DNA from: Ligilactobacillus pabuli
GTDB taxonomy: Bacteria; Bacillota; Bacilli; Lactobacillales; Lactobacillaceae
DNA: 64,000 bases
NCBI RefSeq assembly: GCF_022836475.1
Contig: NZ_BQXH01000002.1
Coordinates: 110,451-174,450, forward strand
Reading direction: 5' to 3'
Made by a program: the position numbers and the translations under genes. How positions within the stretch are numbered: position 1 is the stretch's first letter; each line of letters begins with the position of its first letter. The notes beneath the pieces were generated by a model. That model worked only from the letters and a program-made list of their open reading frames with translations. It had not been told where the DNA came from and did no database searches. This document shows positions 27,048-37,295 of this stretch, in pieces.

Positions 27048-28457
27048 TTATTCTCTCTTCCAGCGGGTCCCTTGGGGAGTATCTTCTAAAATGATCCCCT
27101 GCTCTTTCAGTTGGTCACGAATTTGGTCGCTTAAAGCGAAATCCTTATTCTGGCGGGCCGCGTTACGTTGTTCGATTTGTTCTTCAACTTCGGTGTCCAA
27201 AATTTCAGCTGCTTTGAGTTCGATACCAAAGACCGCCACGATTTTGGCAAAACCTGTCCGTAAATACTGCAAGGTCGCGGTTGTGACCTGTGCTTGTTCA
27301 GCGTAAATGTTGAGCTGTTTAACCAGTTCATACACAACTGCCACACCATTTTGCGCGTTAAAGTCATCATCCATCGCTTGCTGGAAAGCTGCTTCATGCT
27401 GCTGGAACTCTAGTTGAACTTGTGGATCAAGTTCCCCATCTTGTGCATCTTTTAGGCGATAGTCAATGTTGCTGGCAGCTGTTTGGATCCGTGCCAAGTT
27501 TGTGCGTGCTTCCTGCAAGTTCGCAGAAGTATAGCGGATCGGACGGCGATACTGTGTTGTTGCCATAAAGAACCGAATAATTTGTGGGTCGACTTGGTGG
27601 CGCAAATCACGGACAGTTACAAAGTTTCCGAGTGACTTACTCATCTTTTCGTCTTCTTCGCCGATCGTCACAAAACCATTATGCATCCAATAGTTGGCAA
27701 ACTTTTTCCCGGTTTTCGCTTCACTTTGGGCAATTTCGTTTTCATGGTGCGGAAATTCAAGGTCTTGACCACCGCCATGAATATCGATCGTGTCACCCAA
27801 ATACTTGGTCGACATCACGGAACATTCAATGTGCCAGCCCGGACGTCCCTTGCCATAAGGGGAATCCCAGGCAATTTCACCGGGTTTAGCAGCTTTCCAA
27901 ATGGCAAAATCGAGAGGATCTTCTTTTTTCGCTTGGTCTGCGGCATCGATTCGCGCACTAGCACCTTGCTCCAAATCGTCGACTGCCTGTCCTGAGAGCT
28001 GACCGTAGTTTTTGAACTTCCGTGCGCGGTAATAAACATCCCCCGCTGATTCATAGGCGTAACCCTTGTCAACCAACGTCCCCACAAAAGCAATGATGTC
28101 ATCCATATTATCCATCACGCGGGGGTTGAGATCTGCTCGTTTCACATTCAGTGCATCTGTATCTTCGTAAAATGCTTGAATAAACTTCTCAGTTACCGCC
28201 GTGACTGGCAGGTCCAGTTCTTGACTAGCCTTGATGATCTTATCGTCAACGTCGGTAAAATTCGAGACGTACTTGACCTGGTAACCGCGATATTCTAAGT
28301 AACGCCTGATCGTATCAAAGGCGATCGCACTTCTGGCATTGCCAATATGAATGTAATTATAAACGGTCGGTCCACAGACGTACATCCGCACTTTTCCCGG
28401 CTGCATTGGCACGAACTCTTCTTTTTTCTTAGTTAATGTATTGTATAACTGAATCAA
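27048..28457 (-). CDS. cysS: Cysteinyl-tRNA synthetase
   Basis: A 469-residue class Ia synthetase. The zinc ligand Cys28 in [14 protein letters not shown] lies next to the HIGH-type motif (HIGN); other zinc ligands are in ECSVMS and FPHHENE; KMSKS is present as KMSKSLGN. The start is taken as TTG 28457, 8 bases after GGGAGG, giving [15 protein letters not shown]. The longer ATG-initiated reading adds 18 residues without homology or a site. No T-box leader is visible. Confidence 0.93.
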   Translation of the reverse strand: MIQLYNTLTKKKEEFVPMQPGKVRMYVCGPTVYNYIHIGNARSAIAFDTIRRYLEYRGYQVKYVSNFTDVDDKIIKASQELDLPVTAVTEKFIQAFYEDTDALNVKRADLNPRVMDNMDDIIAFVGTLVDKGYAYESAGDVYYRARKFKNYGQLSGQAVDDLEQGASARIDAADQAKKEDPLDFAIWKAAKPGEIAWDSPYGKGRPGWHIECSVMSTKYLGDTIDIHGGGQDLEFPHHENEIAQSEAKTGKKFANYWMHNGFVTIGEEDEKMSKSLGNFVTVRDLRHQVDPQIIRFFMATTQYRRPIRYTSANLQEARTNLARIQTAASNIDYRLKDAQDGELDPQVQLEFQQHEAAFQQAMDDDFNAQNGVAVVYELVKQLNIYAEQAQVTTATLQYLRTGFAKIVAVFGIELKAAEILDTEVEEQIEQRNAARQNKDFALSDQIRDQLKEQGIILEDTPQGTRWKRE

Positions 28458-28547
28458 TATCAAAGCCTCCCCGACGGACCCGTCTTCGCACTCACTCGAG
28501 TCACTCATCATTATTTACTCGTTTTGACAGTTGCCTGCCGTCTTTAT

Positions 28548-28592
28548 TAAAAAAGCTCGGAGACAAAACAGATTTAGTTTTGCTGCCGAACT
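28548..28592 (-). terminator. Terminator of gltX
   Basis: AGTTCGGCAGCAAAAC pairs with GTTTTGTCTCCGAGCT (minus strand), followed by six T, 16 bases after the gltX stop. cysS therefore starts a new transcript or depends on read-through. Confidence 0.8.
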
Positions 28593-28607
28593 TTTCACAA
28601 TCATTGT

Positions 28608-30104
28608 TTAAAACTTAATGCCTAATTCTGTGAAGGTCTTTTCCAAATGAGACAAGACTTTTTCACGACCGATCAATTCAATTGAAGGTGCCAGATCAGG
28701 TCCATGCATTTCACGAGTCGTAGCGATCCGGATCGGCATGTATAACTTCCGGCCGCGGATGCCAGTTTCCTTTTGGATCTGCATGATCACTGATTGGATC
28801 TCAAATGCACCAAAGACTGGTAAATCTTTAATTTTTTGGGTAAAGGCCTGCAAAACAACTGGTGCTGTTTCGGTCGACATTTCCTTCAAAGCATCTTCGT
28901 CTAATGATTCAGGTTCCGTAAAGAAGACAGAAGACAGGTCGATCATTTCGGCAGCGTATGACATTTGCTGTTTGTACAGGTTAGTCAATTGACGTGCCCA
29001 TTCAATTTGTTCTTTAGTTGGGTTTTCTGGCAAACGACCAGCCTTGATCAATTGTTGGATAGCCAAGGAAGTGATTTGGTCAGCGTTACCGGCCTTCACA
29101 TACTGGTTATTGACCCATTCCAACTTCTTGTTATCAAATGAAGCTGGTGACTTGCTCAAACGGTTCGGATCAAACATCTTAATGAATTGTTTCTTCGTAA
29201 AGATTTCTGATTCGCCCACTGGTGACCAGCCCAACAATGTGATGAAGTTAAACATCGCATTTGGCAGGTAACCTAATGAACGGTACTGTTCGATAAACTG
29301 CAAGACAGTTTCGTCACGTTTACTTAACTTCTTACCTGTAGCGGTGTTAATGATCAATGACATATGACCAAAAACAGGTGCTTGCCAGCCAAAGGCATCA
29401 TAAACAGCCAACTGCTTAGGTGTGTTAGCCACATGGTCATCACCACGTAAGACGTGAGTAATTTCCATCATGTGGTCATCAACAACCACGGCAAAGTTAT
29501 AAGTTGGCATGCCATCGCGCTTGGCAATCACAAAGTCACCGCCAATGGTATCAGACTTGAAGCTGATCTTGCCTTTCACAATGTCATCCCATTCGTAGAG
29601 ATGATCATGTGGAACTCGCAAACGGATCACAGGCTTGATGCCGGCTGCTTCCGCTTTGGCTTGAGCATCCTTGATCTCATCGTCGCTCATACCGGCATAT
29701 TCATAGATATAACGGGGAGCTTCGTTGTTAGCACGTTGTTCGTCACGTTGGGCAGTTAATTCATCTTCTGTCATGTATGACTTGTAAGCCAGATCCTTAT
29801 CCAAAAGTTCTTGGATCAATGGTGCATAGATGTCGCGTCGTTCAGACTGACGGTATGGACCATATTCGCCGGGCTTGTCTGGACCTTCATCCCAGTCGAT
29901 CCCTAACCATTCCAAGTTTTCCATCTGGCTTTTTTCGCCATCGGCCACGTTTCTCTTAGTATCAGTATCTTCGATCCGCAAAACAAATGTCCCATTGTTA
30001 TGCCGTGCAAATAAATAGTTGAATAATGCAGTCCGAGCATTTCCGATATGCAAATGTCCAGTTGGACTTGGTGCATAACGTACCCGAATTTTATCATTAG
30101 CCAT
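28608..30104 (-). CDS. gltX: Glutamyl-tRNA synthetase
   Basis: A 498-residue class Ib synthetase. The HIGH motif is in [20 protein letters not shown] and the KMSKS motif appears as KLSKRDE. With gatCAB in the same region, it is expected to be non-discriminating, charging tRNA(Gln) with Glu for transamidation. It follows yacL, as in many Firmicutes. An AGAGGCG site precedes the ATG. Confidence 0.97.
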   Translation of the reverse strand: MANDKIRVRYAPSPTGHLHIGNARTALFNYLFARHNNGTFVLRIEDTDTKRNVADGEKSQMENLEWLGIDWDEGPDKPGEYGPYRQSERRDIYAPLIQELLDKDLAYKSYMTEDELTAQRDEQRANNEAPRYIYEYAGMSDDEIKDAQAKAEAAGIKPVIRLRVPHDHLYEWDDIVKGKISFKSDTIGGDFVIAKRDGMPTYNFAVVVDDHMMEITHVLRGDDHVANTPKQLAVYDAFGWQAPVFGHMSLIINTATGKKLSKRDETVLQFIEQYRSLGYLPNAMFNFITLLGWSPVGESEIFTKKQFIKMFDPNRLSKSPASFDNKKLEWVNNQYVKAGNADQITSLAIQQLIKAGRLPENPTKEQIEWARQLTNLYKQQMSYAAEMIDLSSVFFTEPESLDEDALKEMSTETAPVVLQAFTQKIKDLPVFGAFEIQSVIMQIQKETGIRGRKLYMPIRIATTREMHGPDLAPSIELIGREKVLSHLEKTFTELGIKF

Positions 30105-30230
30105 TAAAAATTACGCCTCTTTCATTATCTTTTGCTTGTATTTTTCATTTTCATTGACTGTTTTTACAGCCACACTCTTAAATTGTACTATGCTTACTCC
30201 TAAAAATAAACACTCTAGTTCAAAGATTTC

Positions 30231-31364
30231 TTAGTTTTTCTCGCGAATTCCCCGTTTGGAATGGACTGGTTTGGCAAAAATCATCCGGCCAGCATCCGTT
30301 TGGAGAGCACTCGTGACTTCAACAGACAGCTTTTGATTCATGTAGTATTGCCCATCTTCGACCACGATCATCGTGCCATCGTCTAAATAAGCGACCCCTT
30401 GTTGGCGTTCGGTTCCTTTTTTGATAATCATGACGTTTAAGTTTTCGCCGGGGATCACTCGCGGTTTCAGTGATTTAGCCAAAGCATTCACGTTTAAGAC
30501 CTGAACATTTTGAAATTCTGCGACCTTGTTTAGATTATAGTCATTCGTGACCACAACTGCGTCGATCATTTTCGCTAACTTCAAGAGTTTACTGTCGACT
30601 TCTTGAATATCGTCAAAGTCGCCGTCATACATCTGCACGGGCATCACTTTTTCTTCCCGCAACTTATTCAAAATATCTAAGCCGCGCCGGCCCCGCACCC
30701 GTTTGACACTATCACCGGAATCAGCAATGTATTGTAATTCATACAAGACGAAGTTGGGAACAACTAGGATACCTTCTAAAAAGCCCGTCTGAACCAAATC
30801 ATAGATCCGACCATCGATCAAAATGTTGGTATCCAACAACTTATACTTGTGAAAGTTGTCGCCGGCTTTTCTTTCCAGCATTTCGCCTGCTGCCTGATCA
30901 GAACTACCATCTAGCACATTCTTTTTATGGCGACCAAACAGTTTGCGTAATTCATTAAAACGATTTTGACCCACAATAAAGCCGAGATAAGCAAATAAAA
31001 TCACCAGAATAAATGGTAAGATCGTGTTCAAGAAAAATAATTGCGAATTCGTAAATAATAAGGAAATCAAAACAGCGATCACTAACCCGATCACAGTCGA
31101 GACTAATTCTGGGATCATCTTTTCCGGCTTCTCATTAGTTAAGAAGCGTTCGATTTTTTGTACTAACCTTTCGAGCGGGTCGATCACAAAGAAACTAATT
31201 AGTACAAAGACCGCCAAACCAACTACCATATCGATGAAAATATTATTCACCCAGTGGCTCGTCACATGAGCCATGCGCCACACCATCGGCATTAAGGAAT
31301 AACCGGCACCGATCCCTAAAAGTGCGAAAATCAGTTGGATCATTCTTTTCCGCATCTTTATCAC
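30231..31364 (-). CDS. yacL: PIN/TRAM domain membrane protein YacL
   Basis: A 377-residue protein with four N-terminal transmembrane segments (about 8-28, 38-60, 83-104, 112-132), then a PIN-like nuclease domain (DTNILIDGRIYDLV, VVTNDYNLNKVAE: conserved acidic residues) and a C-terminal TRAM domain. Likely a membrane-bound RNase or RNA-binding protein; its role is not established. The order radA-yacL-gltX matches Bacillus. GTG start at 31364; an alternative ATG is at 31355. Confidence 0.88.
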   Translation of the reverse strand: MIKMRKRMIQLIFALLGIGAGYSLMPMVWRMAHVTSHWVNNIFIDMVVGLAVFVLISFFVIDPLERLVQKIERFLTNEKPEKMIPELVSTVIGLVIAVLISLLFTNSQLFFLNTILPFILVILFAYLGFIVGQNRFNELRKLFGRHKKNVLDGSSDQAAGEMLERKAGDNFHKYKLLDTNILIDGRIYDLVQTGFLEGILVVPNFVLYELQYIADSGDSVKRVRGRRGLDILNKLREEKVMPVQMYDGDFDDIQEVDSKLLKLAKMIDAVVVTNDYNLNKVAEFQNVQVLNVNALAKSLKPRVIPGENLNVMIIKKGTERQQGVAYLDDGTMIVVEDGQYYMNQKLSVEVTSALQTDAGRMIFAKPVHSKRGIREKN

Positions 31365-31454
31365 TTCACTTTCTCTAGTTTACTTGTATGGCTAAAGCAC
31401 CATACTTTCTTTAATATTTTACCAAAATTTCTTTAAATATGCGCTCTTTTTAAC

Positions 31455-32828
31455 TTAGTCAAACGCAAAATGTAAGGCTTGGTTTAACGTTTTAACACCA
31501 CGGACTGTAATGCCAGCTGGAAAATGACCTTCAGAGATGTTATTTTGCGGGATAATGATCCGTTTAAAGCCCAATTTTTGTGCTTCGCGCACCCGCGTTT
31601 CGATATCAGTGACCCGTCGGATCTCACCCGTCAAACCAACTTCGCCGATGAAACAGTCAGTTGGGACGCTCTCTTTTTCCCGGTAGCTCGAAGCGATACT
31701 GATCGCCAGTGCGAGATCAATGGCTGGTTCGTCTAGTTTGACTCCGCCTGCTGCCTTCAAATAGGCGTCTTGATTTTGCAACATTAAACCAGCTCGTTTT
31801 TCAAGGACTGCCATGATCAAGGAAACTCGATTTTGGTTCAGTCCCGCTGTCGTTCGTTTGGCATTTCCAAATGAAGTCGGTGTGACCAAGGCCTGAATTT
31901 CTACTAAGATCGGTCGCGTTCCTTCCAGAGAAACAACCACCGCAGAGCCGGTTGCACCCTCTAGTCGTTCTTCCAGAAAAATTTCTGACGGGTTATTGAC
32001 TTCTTTTAAGCCGCCTTCCCGCATTTCAAAGACACCAATTTCATTGGTTGACCCAAAACGGTTTTTAACTGCGCGCAAGATTCGATATGAGTGATGGAGG
32101 TCGCCTTCAAAATACAGGACCGTATCCACCATATGTTCTAAAATCTTCGGTCCAGCGATCGCCCCGCCTTTAGTCACGTGGCCGACCACAAAGATCGTAA
32201 TGCCTTGCCCCTTTGCCAGTCGCATCAAAGACGCAGTCACTTCCCGGACCTGAGCAACACTGCCGACTGCCGATGACACTTCTGGTTCCTGCATCGTTTG
32301 CACAGAGTCGATCACTACATAATCCGGCTTTAATTCATCAATATTAGCCCGAATTGCTCCCATGTCAGTTTCAGGGTAGAGGTAAAAATCATCACTAGAC
32401 ACTGCCAAACGGTCGGCTCGCATCTTGATCTGGTTCGCACTTTCTTCCCCTGAGACATATAAGACCTTACCGCCAGTTTCCGCTAGTTGGCCGGACACTT
32501 GCAAAAGCAAGGTCGACTTCCCGATCCCCGGGTCTCCACCAATTAAAACCAGTGAGCCTGGCACGATTCCACCACCCAAAACTCGGTTTAATTCCCCAAT
32601 TTTAGTTTCTACTCGGGGAGCTTGTTTCAGTGAGATCTCTTTTAATAACTGGGGTTTGTTGCTGCTGGCTGGCCCAGTTGAAAAAGTCGCAGTCCGAACT
32701 TTAGACTCCTTGTGTTCAACTTCTTCAACTAGTGAGTTCCATTCACCACAGTTCGGGCATCTGCCCAAATACCGGGGTGATGAATAGCCGCAATTTTGGC
32801 AAACATACTTAATTTTTGGTTTGGCCAC
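31455..32828 (-). CDS. radA: DNA repair protein RadA
   Basis: A 457-residue RecA-like helicase that processes recombination intermediates. Zinc finger Cys10-Cys13-Cys24-Cys27, Walker [11 protein letters not shown] (97-106), the RadA-specific KNRFGSTNE motif and the C-terminal Lon protease-like domain are intact. Upstream lie the dut gene and two RNA repeat copies, with no evident terminator between, so dut-radA may be one transcript. Confidence 0.96.
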   Translation of the reverse strand: MAKPKIKYVCQNCGYSSPRYLGRCPNCGEWNSLVEEVEHKESKVRTATFSTGPASSNKPQLLKEISLKQAPRVETKIGELNRVLGGGIVPGSLVLIGGDPGIGKSTLLLQVSGQLAETGGKVLYVSGEESANQIKMRADRLAVSSDDFYLYPETDMGAIRANIDELKPDYVVIDSVQTMQEPEVSSAVGSVAQVREVTASLMRLAKGQGITIFVVGHVTKGGAIAGPKILEHMVDTVLYFEGDLHHSYRILRAVKNRFGSTNEIGVFEMREGGLKEVNNPSEIFLEERLEGATGSAVVVSLEGTRPILVEIQALVTPTSFGNAKRTTAGLNQNRVSLIMAVLEKRAGLMLQNQDAYLKAAGGVKLDEPAIDLALAISIASSYREKESVPTDCFIGEVGLTGEIRRVTDIETRVREAQKLGFKRIIIPQNNISEGHFPAGITVRGVKTLNQALHFAFD

Positions 32829-32917
32829 TTGGCTGCCTCTTTTCTCTTAATTGTTTCAAATGGTGCTTACTTTATCGGAGGGAACTTTGTTGATGATTGC
32901 TCCGCACTGTGTTTTAC

Positions 32918-33037
32918 TAGTCGGGTTACTTAACCCAAAAGATTCCGCCTAACCTGCTTTCTGTCACGATGCTTAAACCGCATCCTGCCCGGAAGCCTGT
33001 TATTGCTCGTCTTCTAACCGGGTTAATTCACCCTGTG
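32918..33037 (-). ncRNA. Candidate structured RNA repeat, copy 7
   Basis: P1 GGGT/ACCC, P2 TTAACCC/GGGTTAA (7 bp), P4 TAAC/GTTA (outer pair lost), P5 GCTTTCTGTCACGATGC with GCATCCTGCCCGGAAGC. P5 is a third unrelated helix type. Nearly identical to copy 8, which suggests recent duplication. A short decayed end lies at about 32892-32911. Confidence 0.8.
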
Positions 33038-33041
33038 TTTA

Positions 33042-33161
33042 TAGTCGGGTTACTTAACCCAGAAGATTCCGCTTAACCTGCTTTCTGTCACGATGCTTAA
33101 ACCGCATCCTGCCCGGAAGCCTGTTAATGCTCGTCTTCTAACCGGGTTAATTCACCCTGTG
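33042..33161 (-). ncRNA. Candidate structured RNA repeat, copy 8
   Basis: Begins one base after the dut stop codon. P1 GGGT/ACCC, P2 TTAACCC/GGGTTAA, P3 AGAAGA/TCTTCT, P4 TTAAC/GTTAA. Compared with copy 7, P3 and P4 are better paired: the single-base differences improve the helices. Confidence 0.8.
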
Positions 33162-33162
33162 T

Positions 33163-33705
33163 TTATTTGCCTGACGAACCGAAGCCGCCCGCTCTTTTTG
33201 CCTGCGGCGTTTCTTCTGTATCTGCCTTCAAATATGGCATGAAGATTCCCTGACCTATCTTTTCACCCTTCTTGATCACTTGGTCAAATAAAGAAAAGTT
33301 TAACAATTGGACGAAAATTTCACCCTCATTGCCTTCATTATTATAGTAATCAGAATCGATCACTCCGATTCCATTTGGCAAAACTAAGCCCCGCTTTAAC
33401 GGTGCACTCGACCGGTCCGCCAACAATAAGTATTCATCTGGTCCCATATAAGCCTTAACTCCTGTTGGAACCAAGAAAGGCTTCAACGCTTTTTGAGCCC
33501 GCTGTACTTGGAGGTCATCTGGTGCCAGCTTTTGTCCAGAACGGATCGCGGCCAAGACCTTGATAAAGTTCATTTTCCAAATACTACGGACTACGAAGTC
33601 CTCTGGCGCATAAAAATCATAACCAGCGGAGTGTTCCGTGGCACGTTGTGGTAATTTAACATCTTCAGCAGGATATCTGCTAACTTTTTCAAATCCTCTT
33701 TTCAA
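33163..33705 (-). CDS. dut: dUTP diphosphatase (trimeric dUTPase)
   Basis: A 180-residue dUTPase producing dUMP and keeping uracil out of DNA. Motif 1 AGYDFYAPED, motif 2 ADRSSAPLKRG, motif 3 LPNGIGVIDSDYYNNEGNEG and the C-terminal Gly/Ser-rich motif 5 (RAGGFGSSG) are present. An insert of about 35 residues (39-75, SIWKMNFIKVL...) makes it longer than the usual ~150; similar inserts occur in lactobacillar enzymes. TTG start at 33705, after GAGGGTT. Confidence 0.92.
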   Translation of the reverse strand: MKRGFEKVSRYPAEDVKLPQRATEHSAGYDFYAPEDFVVRSIWKMNFIKVLAAIRSGQKLAPDDLQVQRAQKALKPFLVPTGVKAYMGPDEYLLLADRSSAPLKRGLVLPNGIGVIDSDYYNNEGNEGEIFVQLLNFSLFDQVIKKGEKIGQGIFMPYLKADTEETPQAKRAGGFGSSGK

Positions 33706-33917
33706 AACTAACCCTCATTTTCGCATAATTTTTCACATGTTTTCATAATAACATACTTCCGAAAGTTCGGGGCACCTTAAAGACCTTTTTAAAAAAAATC
33801 AACAATATGTTACAATAATTAGTGTCAGGAAATCTCTAAAAGCCCTGCTTTTTAGATTTTTTAACCGTTAAAAAATTAGACTTATAAAACAGACCCACGA
33901 GGAGGAGACAGCTCGTC

Positions 33918-34607
33918 ATGAAACAAGATGAATTGAAAAAATTAGTCGGCGAAAAATCTGTAGAATGGATCAAAGACGGAATGACTGTTGGTTTAGGAAC
34001 TGGTTCTACGGTGAAGTTTATGGTAGATGCCCTAGGTCGGCGCGTTAAAACTGAAGGCTTAAGCATTACTGGAGTTACCACTTCCAAAGCCACTGCTAAG
34101 CAAGCTGAAGAACTAGGGATCCCTCTTAAGTCTGTTGATGCAGTCGATCACATTGACCTAACCATCGATGGTGCCGATGAAATTAGTGCCGATTTCCAAG
34201 GAATTAAAGGCGGCGGTGCTGCCCTCTTATTTGAAAAAATCGTTGCAACTAATTCCAAAAAAGTCATGTGGATCGTGGATGAAAGTAAAATGGTCAAACA
34301 TCTCGGAGCTTTCCCACTGCCTGTAGAAGTGATCCCATATGGCAGCCAAAAAGTCTTCGAACGCTTTGAACAAAAAGGCTACAACCCCACTTTCCGCAAG
34401 AGTGCCGATGGTAACAGCCTTTTGTTAACAGATTCTGAAAATTACATTATCGACCTGCATTTAGGTGAGATCCTAGAGCCTGAACGCTTGGCAGACGAAT
34501 TGATCAAAGAAGTCGGTGTTGTAGAACACGGACTATTCTTAAATATGGTCAACACGGTGGTTGTTGGCTTAGCCGATGGTCCAAAAGTCCTAGATGCAAA
34601 TCGCTAA
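33918..34607 (+). CDS. rpiA: Ribose-5-phosphate isomerase A
   Basis: A 229-residue enzyme interconverting ribose-5-phosphate and ribulose-5-phosphate. It has the family motifs [11 protein letters not shown] (substrate-binding loop), DGADEI and [14 protein letters not shown]. An extended -10 (TGTTACAAT) lies about 100 bases upstream, and GGAGGAG precedes the ATG. Ended by its own terminator (34619-34650). Confidence 0.97.
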   Translation: MKQDELKKLVGEKSVEWIKDGMTVGLGTGSTVKFMVDALGRRVKTEGLSITGVTTSKATAKQAEELGIPLKSVDAVDHIDLTIDGADEISADFQGIKGGGAALLFEKIVATNSKKVMWIVDESKMVKHLGAFPLPVEVIPYGSQKVFERFEQKGYNPTFRKSADGNSLLLTDSENYIIDLHLGEILEPERLADELIKEVGVVEHGLFLNMVNTVVVGLADGPKVLDANR

Positions 34608-34618
34608 ACTTAAATTTG

Positions 34619-34650
34619 CCAGCAGATTTTTTATTCTGCTGGTTTTTTTA
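34619..34650 (+). terminator. Terminator of rpiA
   Basis: CCAGCAG/CTGCTGG stem and seven T, 12 bases after the stop. Confidence 0.85.
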
Positions 34651-34831
34651 AAACTTTTTTAACCAAATAATTCATTGGGAAAACAAGCAGTTTAGCCCGC
34701 CAGCACAAACTTTCTGTAATATTTTGGCGGGAACTTTCGTTTAATTATGGTTTTAGTTAAGCAATCTTATTTACTATTATTAAAGAATGCCGTAAAATAT
34801 GAGTAGACTGTTAAAGGAGAGTGACTTTTTA

Positions 34832-36166
34832 ATGACTTCAGCAATTACTTCTGATCAATTAAAAAACTATCAAAAAGATCTTGATACACACGCTGGCGCC
34901 CAAGTGGCCGAACGTGCGGTAACTAAAAACGGAATTTTAGCAACAAGCGCCGACTATCGCTCAGAAATCAACATGAGCCCTGTCTTCTCCATCGATTTGG
35001 ACACAGGTAAAGTTGCCAACCAGAAACAATCTGGCCGTTGCTGGATGTTTGCCGCATTGAACACAATGCGGCATGATATCCACAACAACTTCAAAGTTTC
35101 TGACGACTTCGAATTATCCCAAAGCTACACTTACTTCTGGGACAAACTCGAAAAGGCCAACTACTTCTACGAAAACGTCTTGAAGACAGCAGCTTTACCA
35201 ACTAGCGACCGGAAAGTTGCTTGGTTGATGACTACTCCTCAACAAGATGGTGGCCAATGGGACATGGTCATCGCATTGATTCAAAAATACGGTGTCGTTC
35301 CTCAGTCCGTGATGCCTGAAACGAAGAGCTCTTCAGCTTCTGGCGAATTCAACAGCACACTTAACCTGAAATTACGGAAAGATGCCGTTGAATTACGTGA
35401 ATTAGTTGCCAGCGGTGCTAGCGACGAAGACCTCGCTGCTCGCAAAGACAAGATGTTAAATGAAGTTTACCGCTTGTGTGCTTATGCCTTTGGCGAACCA
35501 ACACAAACTTTCGACTTCGAATACCGTGATCAAGACAACAACTACCATCTTGACCAAAACTTAACACCACAAACCTTCTTCAAGAAGTACATCGGCTGGA
35601 ATCTTGATGACTACGTTTCAATCATCAACGGACCTACTGCTGACAAGCCTTACAACCACATGTACACAGTTGAAATGCTGGGTAACGTGGTCGATGGCCG
35701 CGAAGTTCGTCATTTAAATGTCGACATGGCTACTTTCCGTGACGTTGCTGTTAAGCAATTGAAGTCCGGCGAAAGTGTTTGGTTCGGTTGTGATGTTGGT
35801 CAATCATCTGACCGTCAAAAAGGTATCATGGATACTGAACTTTACAGCAAAGACGAATTGTTTGATATCGACTTCTCCATGTCTAAAGCAGAACGCTTGG
35901 ACTACGGCGAAAGCTTGATGACTCATGCGATGGTCTTAACTGGTGTTGATTTGGTCAATGACCAACCAACTAAGTGGAAAGTTGAAAACTCATGGGGCGA
36001 AAAAGTTGGGACAAAAGGCTTCTTCGTAATGAGTGATAGCTGGATGGACGAATACTGCTACCAAGTAGTTGTTAACAAGAAATTCTTGCCAGAAAGCTTA
36101 CAAGAAGTCTTGAAAGAAGAACCAAAAGTTCTCGCACCTTGGGATCCAATGGGTTCATTAGCTTAA
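34832..36166 (+). CDS. pepC: Aminopeptidase C (bleomycin hydrolase family)
   Basis: A 444-residue cytoplasmic cysteine aminopeptidase of family C1B, part of the lactic acid bacterial peptide-degrading set. The catalytic Cys70 is in QKQSGRCWMFAALN, the His is in THAMVLTG and the Asn in VENSWGEKVG. The C-terminal tail ends MGSLA. ATG 34832 follows AAAGGAG; the in-frame extension upstream is not used. A GCCCGCCA...TGGCGGG inverted repeat lies at about 34697-34733, ahead of the promoter. Confidence 0.96.
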   Translation: MTSAITSDQLKNYQKDLDTHAGAQVAERAVTKNGILATSADYRSEINMSPVFSIDLDTGKVANQKQSGRCWMFAALNTMRHDIHNNFKVSDDFELSQSYTYFWDKLEKANYFYENVLKTAALPTSDRKVAWLMTTPQQDGGQWDMVIALIQKYGVVPQSVMPETKSSSASGEFNSTLNLKLRKDAVELRELVASGASDEDLAARKDKMLNEVYRLCAYAFGEPTQTFDFEYRDQDNNYHLDQNLTPQTFFKKYIGWNLDDYVSIINGPTADKPYNHMYTVEMLGNVVDGREVRHLNVDMATFRDVAVKQLKSGESVWFGCDVGQSSDRQKGIMDTELYSKDELFDIDFSMSKAERLDYGESLMTHAMVLTGVDLVNDQPTKWKVENSWGEKVGTKGFFVMSDSWMDEYCYQVVVNKKFLPESLQEVLKEEPKVLAPWDPMGSLA

Positions 36167-36175
36167 TAACTTCAG

Positions 36176-36212
36176 AAAAGACACTGCAATGGAAACATTG
36201 TGGTGTCTTTTT
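36176..36212 (+). terminator. Terminator of pepC
   Basis: AAAGACACTGCAATG pairs with CATTGTGGTGTCTTT with a 4-base loop, then TTTTT, 9 bases after the stop. Confidence 0.85.
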
Positions 36213-36257
36213 GCGTGCACTGAGCTTGCGTGTGGAGTTGCTGGAGTTTGGAACCGG

Positions 36258-36388
36258 AAATTGGGCGATTGCCGGCACTACTTCTCCAAAACAGAGACGG
36301 CTATCCCGATTGCCGGCGCTACTTTTCCAAAACAGGAACGGCTATCTCGATTGCCGGTACTACTTTTCCAAAACAGGGACGGCTATTA
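36258..36388. repeat. 41-bp tandem array, family C (about 3 units)
   Basis: Units GATTGCCGGYRCTACTTTTC followed by CAAAACAGGRACGGCTATC, 41-bp step. The GCCG...CGGC ends give an imperfect hairpin. It lies past the pepC terminator and before the convergent gpmA terminator. Confidence 0.85.
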
Positions 36389-36430
36389 CAGTTTGAGATG
36401 ATACTTACTTTCTTTTTCCAAACAAAAACA

Positions 36431-36459
36431 AAAAAGACACCTCATTGATCAAGGTATCT
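36431..36459 (-). terminator. Terminator of gpmA
   Basis: AGATACCT/AGGTGTCT stem around TGATCA, with six T after it on the minus strand. Confidence 0.8.
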
Positions 36460-36460
36460 C

Positions 36461-37138
36461 TTACTTAGTTATGATTTGTTTGTTTTGTAAGTTTAATCGA
36501 TTATCAAAGGTATAAATGAGTGGTTCACCATTGGCCACCTCCACCCCATCGATCGCAACATCGCTGATCTGCTCAATATATTTGATCAGCGCTCGTAAAG
36601 TACTCCCGTGTGCCACGACCAGCTGATTTTCACCTGCCAACAAATGCGGCGCAATTTCATCGACCCAATATGGCAAAATTCGCGCACTAGCCATCGCCAA
36701 ACTTTCAGCTAAGGGTAAAGATGATTGCGGCAACTGTGCATAGCGTCGCTCACGATCAGGCGTTGGTAATTGCGGCGGTACCGCATAATAGGAACGGCGC
36801 CATAAAGCCACCTGTTCTTTTCCAAAGATCCGTCGCGTGGCATCTTTGTTCCAGCCACGTAATGAACCGTAATGGCGTTCATTTAAGCGCCAAGTCTTGT
36901 GTAAAGGCAAATATGCTTGATTTAACTCTTCTGCCACAATATTGGCAGTCTTAATGGCCCGGACCAGCACCGAAGTATGAATATCAGTAAATTCCAACTG
37001 CTGCTGAGCTAACAAACGACCAGCTGCGTGGGCCTGCCGTTCACCCTTGGCAGTTAAGGGCGAATCAGACCAACCAGTATATTCATTGACTAGGTTCGCT
37101 AAACTTTGCCCGTGTCGTAACAAGACTAATTTGACCAT
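36461..37138 (-). CDS. gpmA: 2,3-bisphosphoglycerate-dependent phosphoglycerate mutase family
   Basis: A 225-residue histidine phosphatase-fold protein. LLRHGQS carries the phosphorylated His9; [16 protein letters not shown] carries the mutase-specific Glu; and [11 protein letters not shown] has the second His. These fit a glycolytic dPGM (3-phosphoglycerate to 2-phosphoglycerate). Lactobacilli often encode several paralogues, so this may not be the main one. GAGGAG site ahead of the ATG. Confidence 0.85.
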   Translation of the reverse strand: MVKLVLLRHGQSLANLVNEYTGWSDSPLTAKGERQAHAAGRLLAQQQLEFTDIHTSVLVRAIKTANIVAEELNQAYLPLHKTWRLNERHYGSLRGWNKDATRRIFGKEQVALWRRSYYAVPPQLPTPDRERRYAQLPQSSLPLAESLAMASARILPYWVDEIAPHLLAGENQLVVAHGSTLRALIKYIEQISDVAIDGVEVANGEPLIYTFDNRLNLQNKQIITK

Positions 37139-37237
37139 TAAGTACTCATCTCCTCTATTACTGGAATATCATAGCAAATTTTCAGCAGAAACAAAAGTCA
37201 ACTTCTATCAAACACTCCCGTCACTATTAATACACGA

Positions 37238-37265
37238 TAAAAAAACACAGAGTCTCCCCTGTGCT
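37238..37265 (-). terminator. Terminator of the NlpC/P60 gene
   Basis: A short CACAG/CTGTG stem followed by seven T on the minus strand, 30 bases after the stop. Confidence 0.6.
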
Positions 37266-37295
37266 TAGTGAGTATTTGTAAAAAAAACTGATCTG

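Noticed and set aside
28458-28511. Use of the upstream ATG as the cysS start
   Set aside because: The 18 added residues lack similarity to CysS and there is no ribosome binding site, whereas TTG 28457 has GGGAGG at the right distance.
28458-28607. T-box leader upstream of cysS
   Set aside because: No specifier loop, no AGNNT-type T-box sequence and no antiterminator; only the gltX terminator and a small GACGG/CCGTC hairpin are present.
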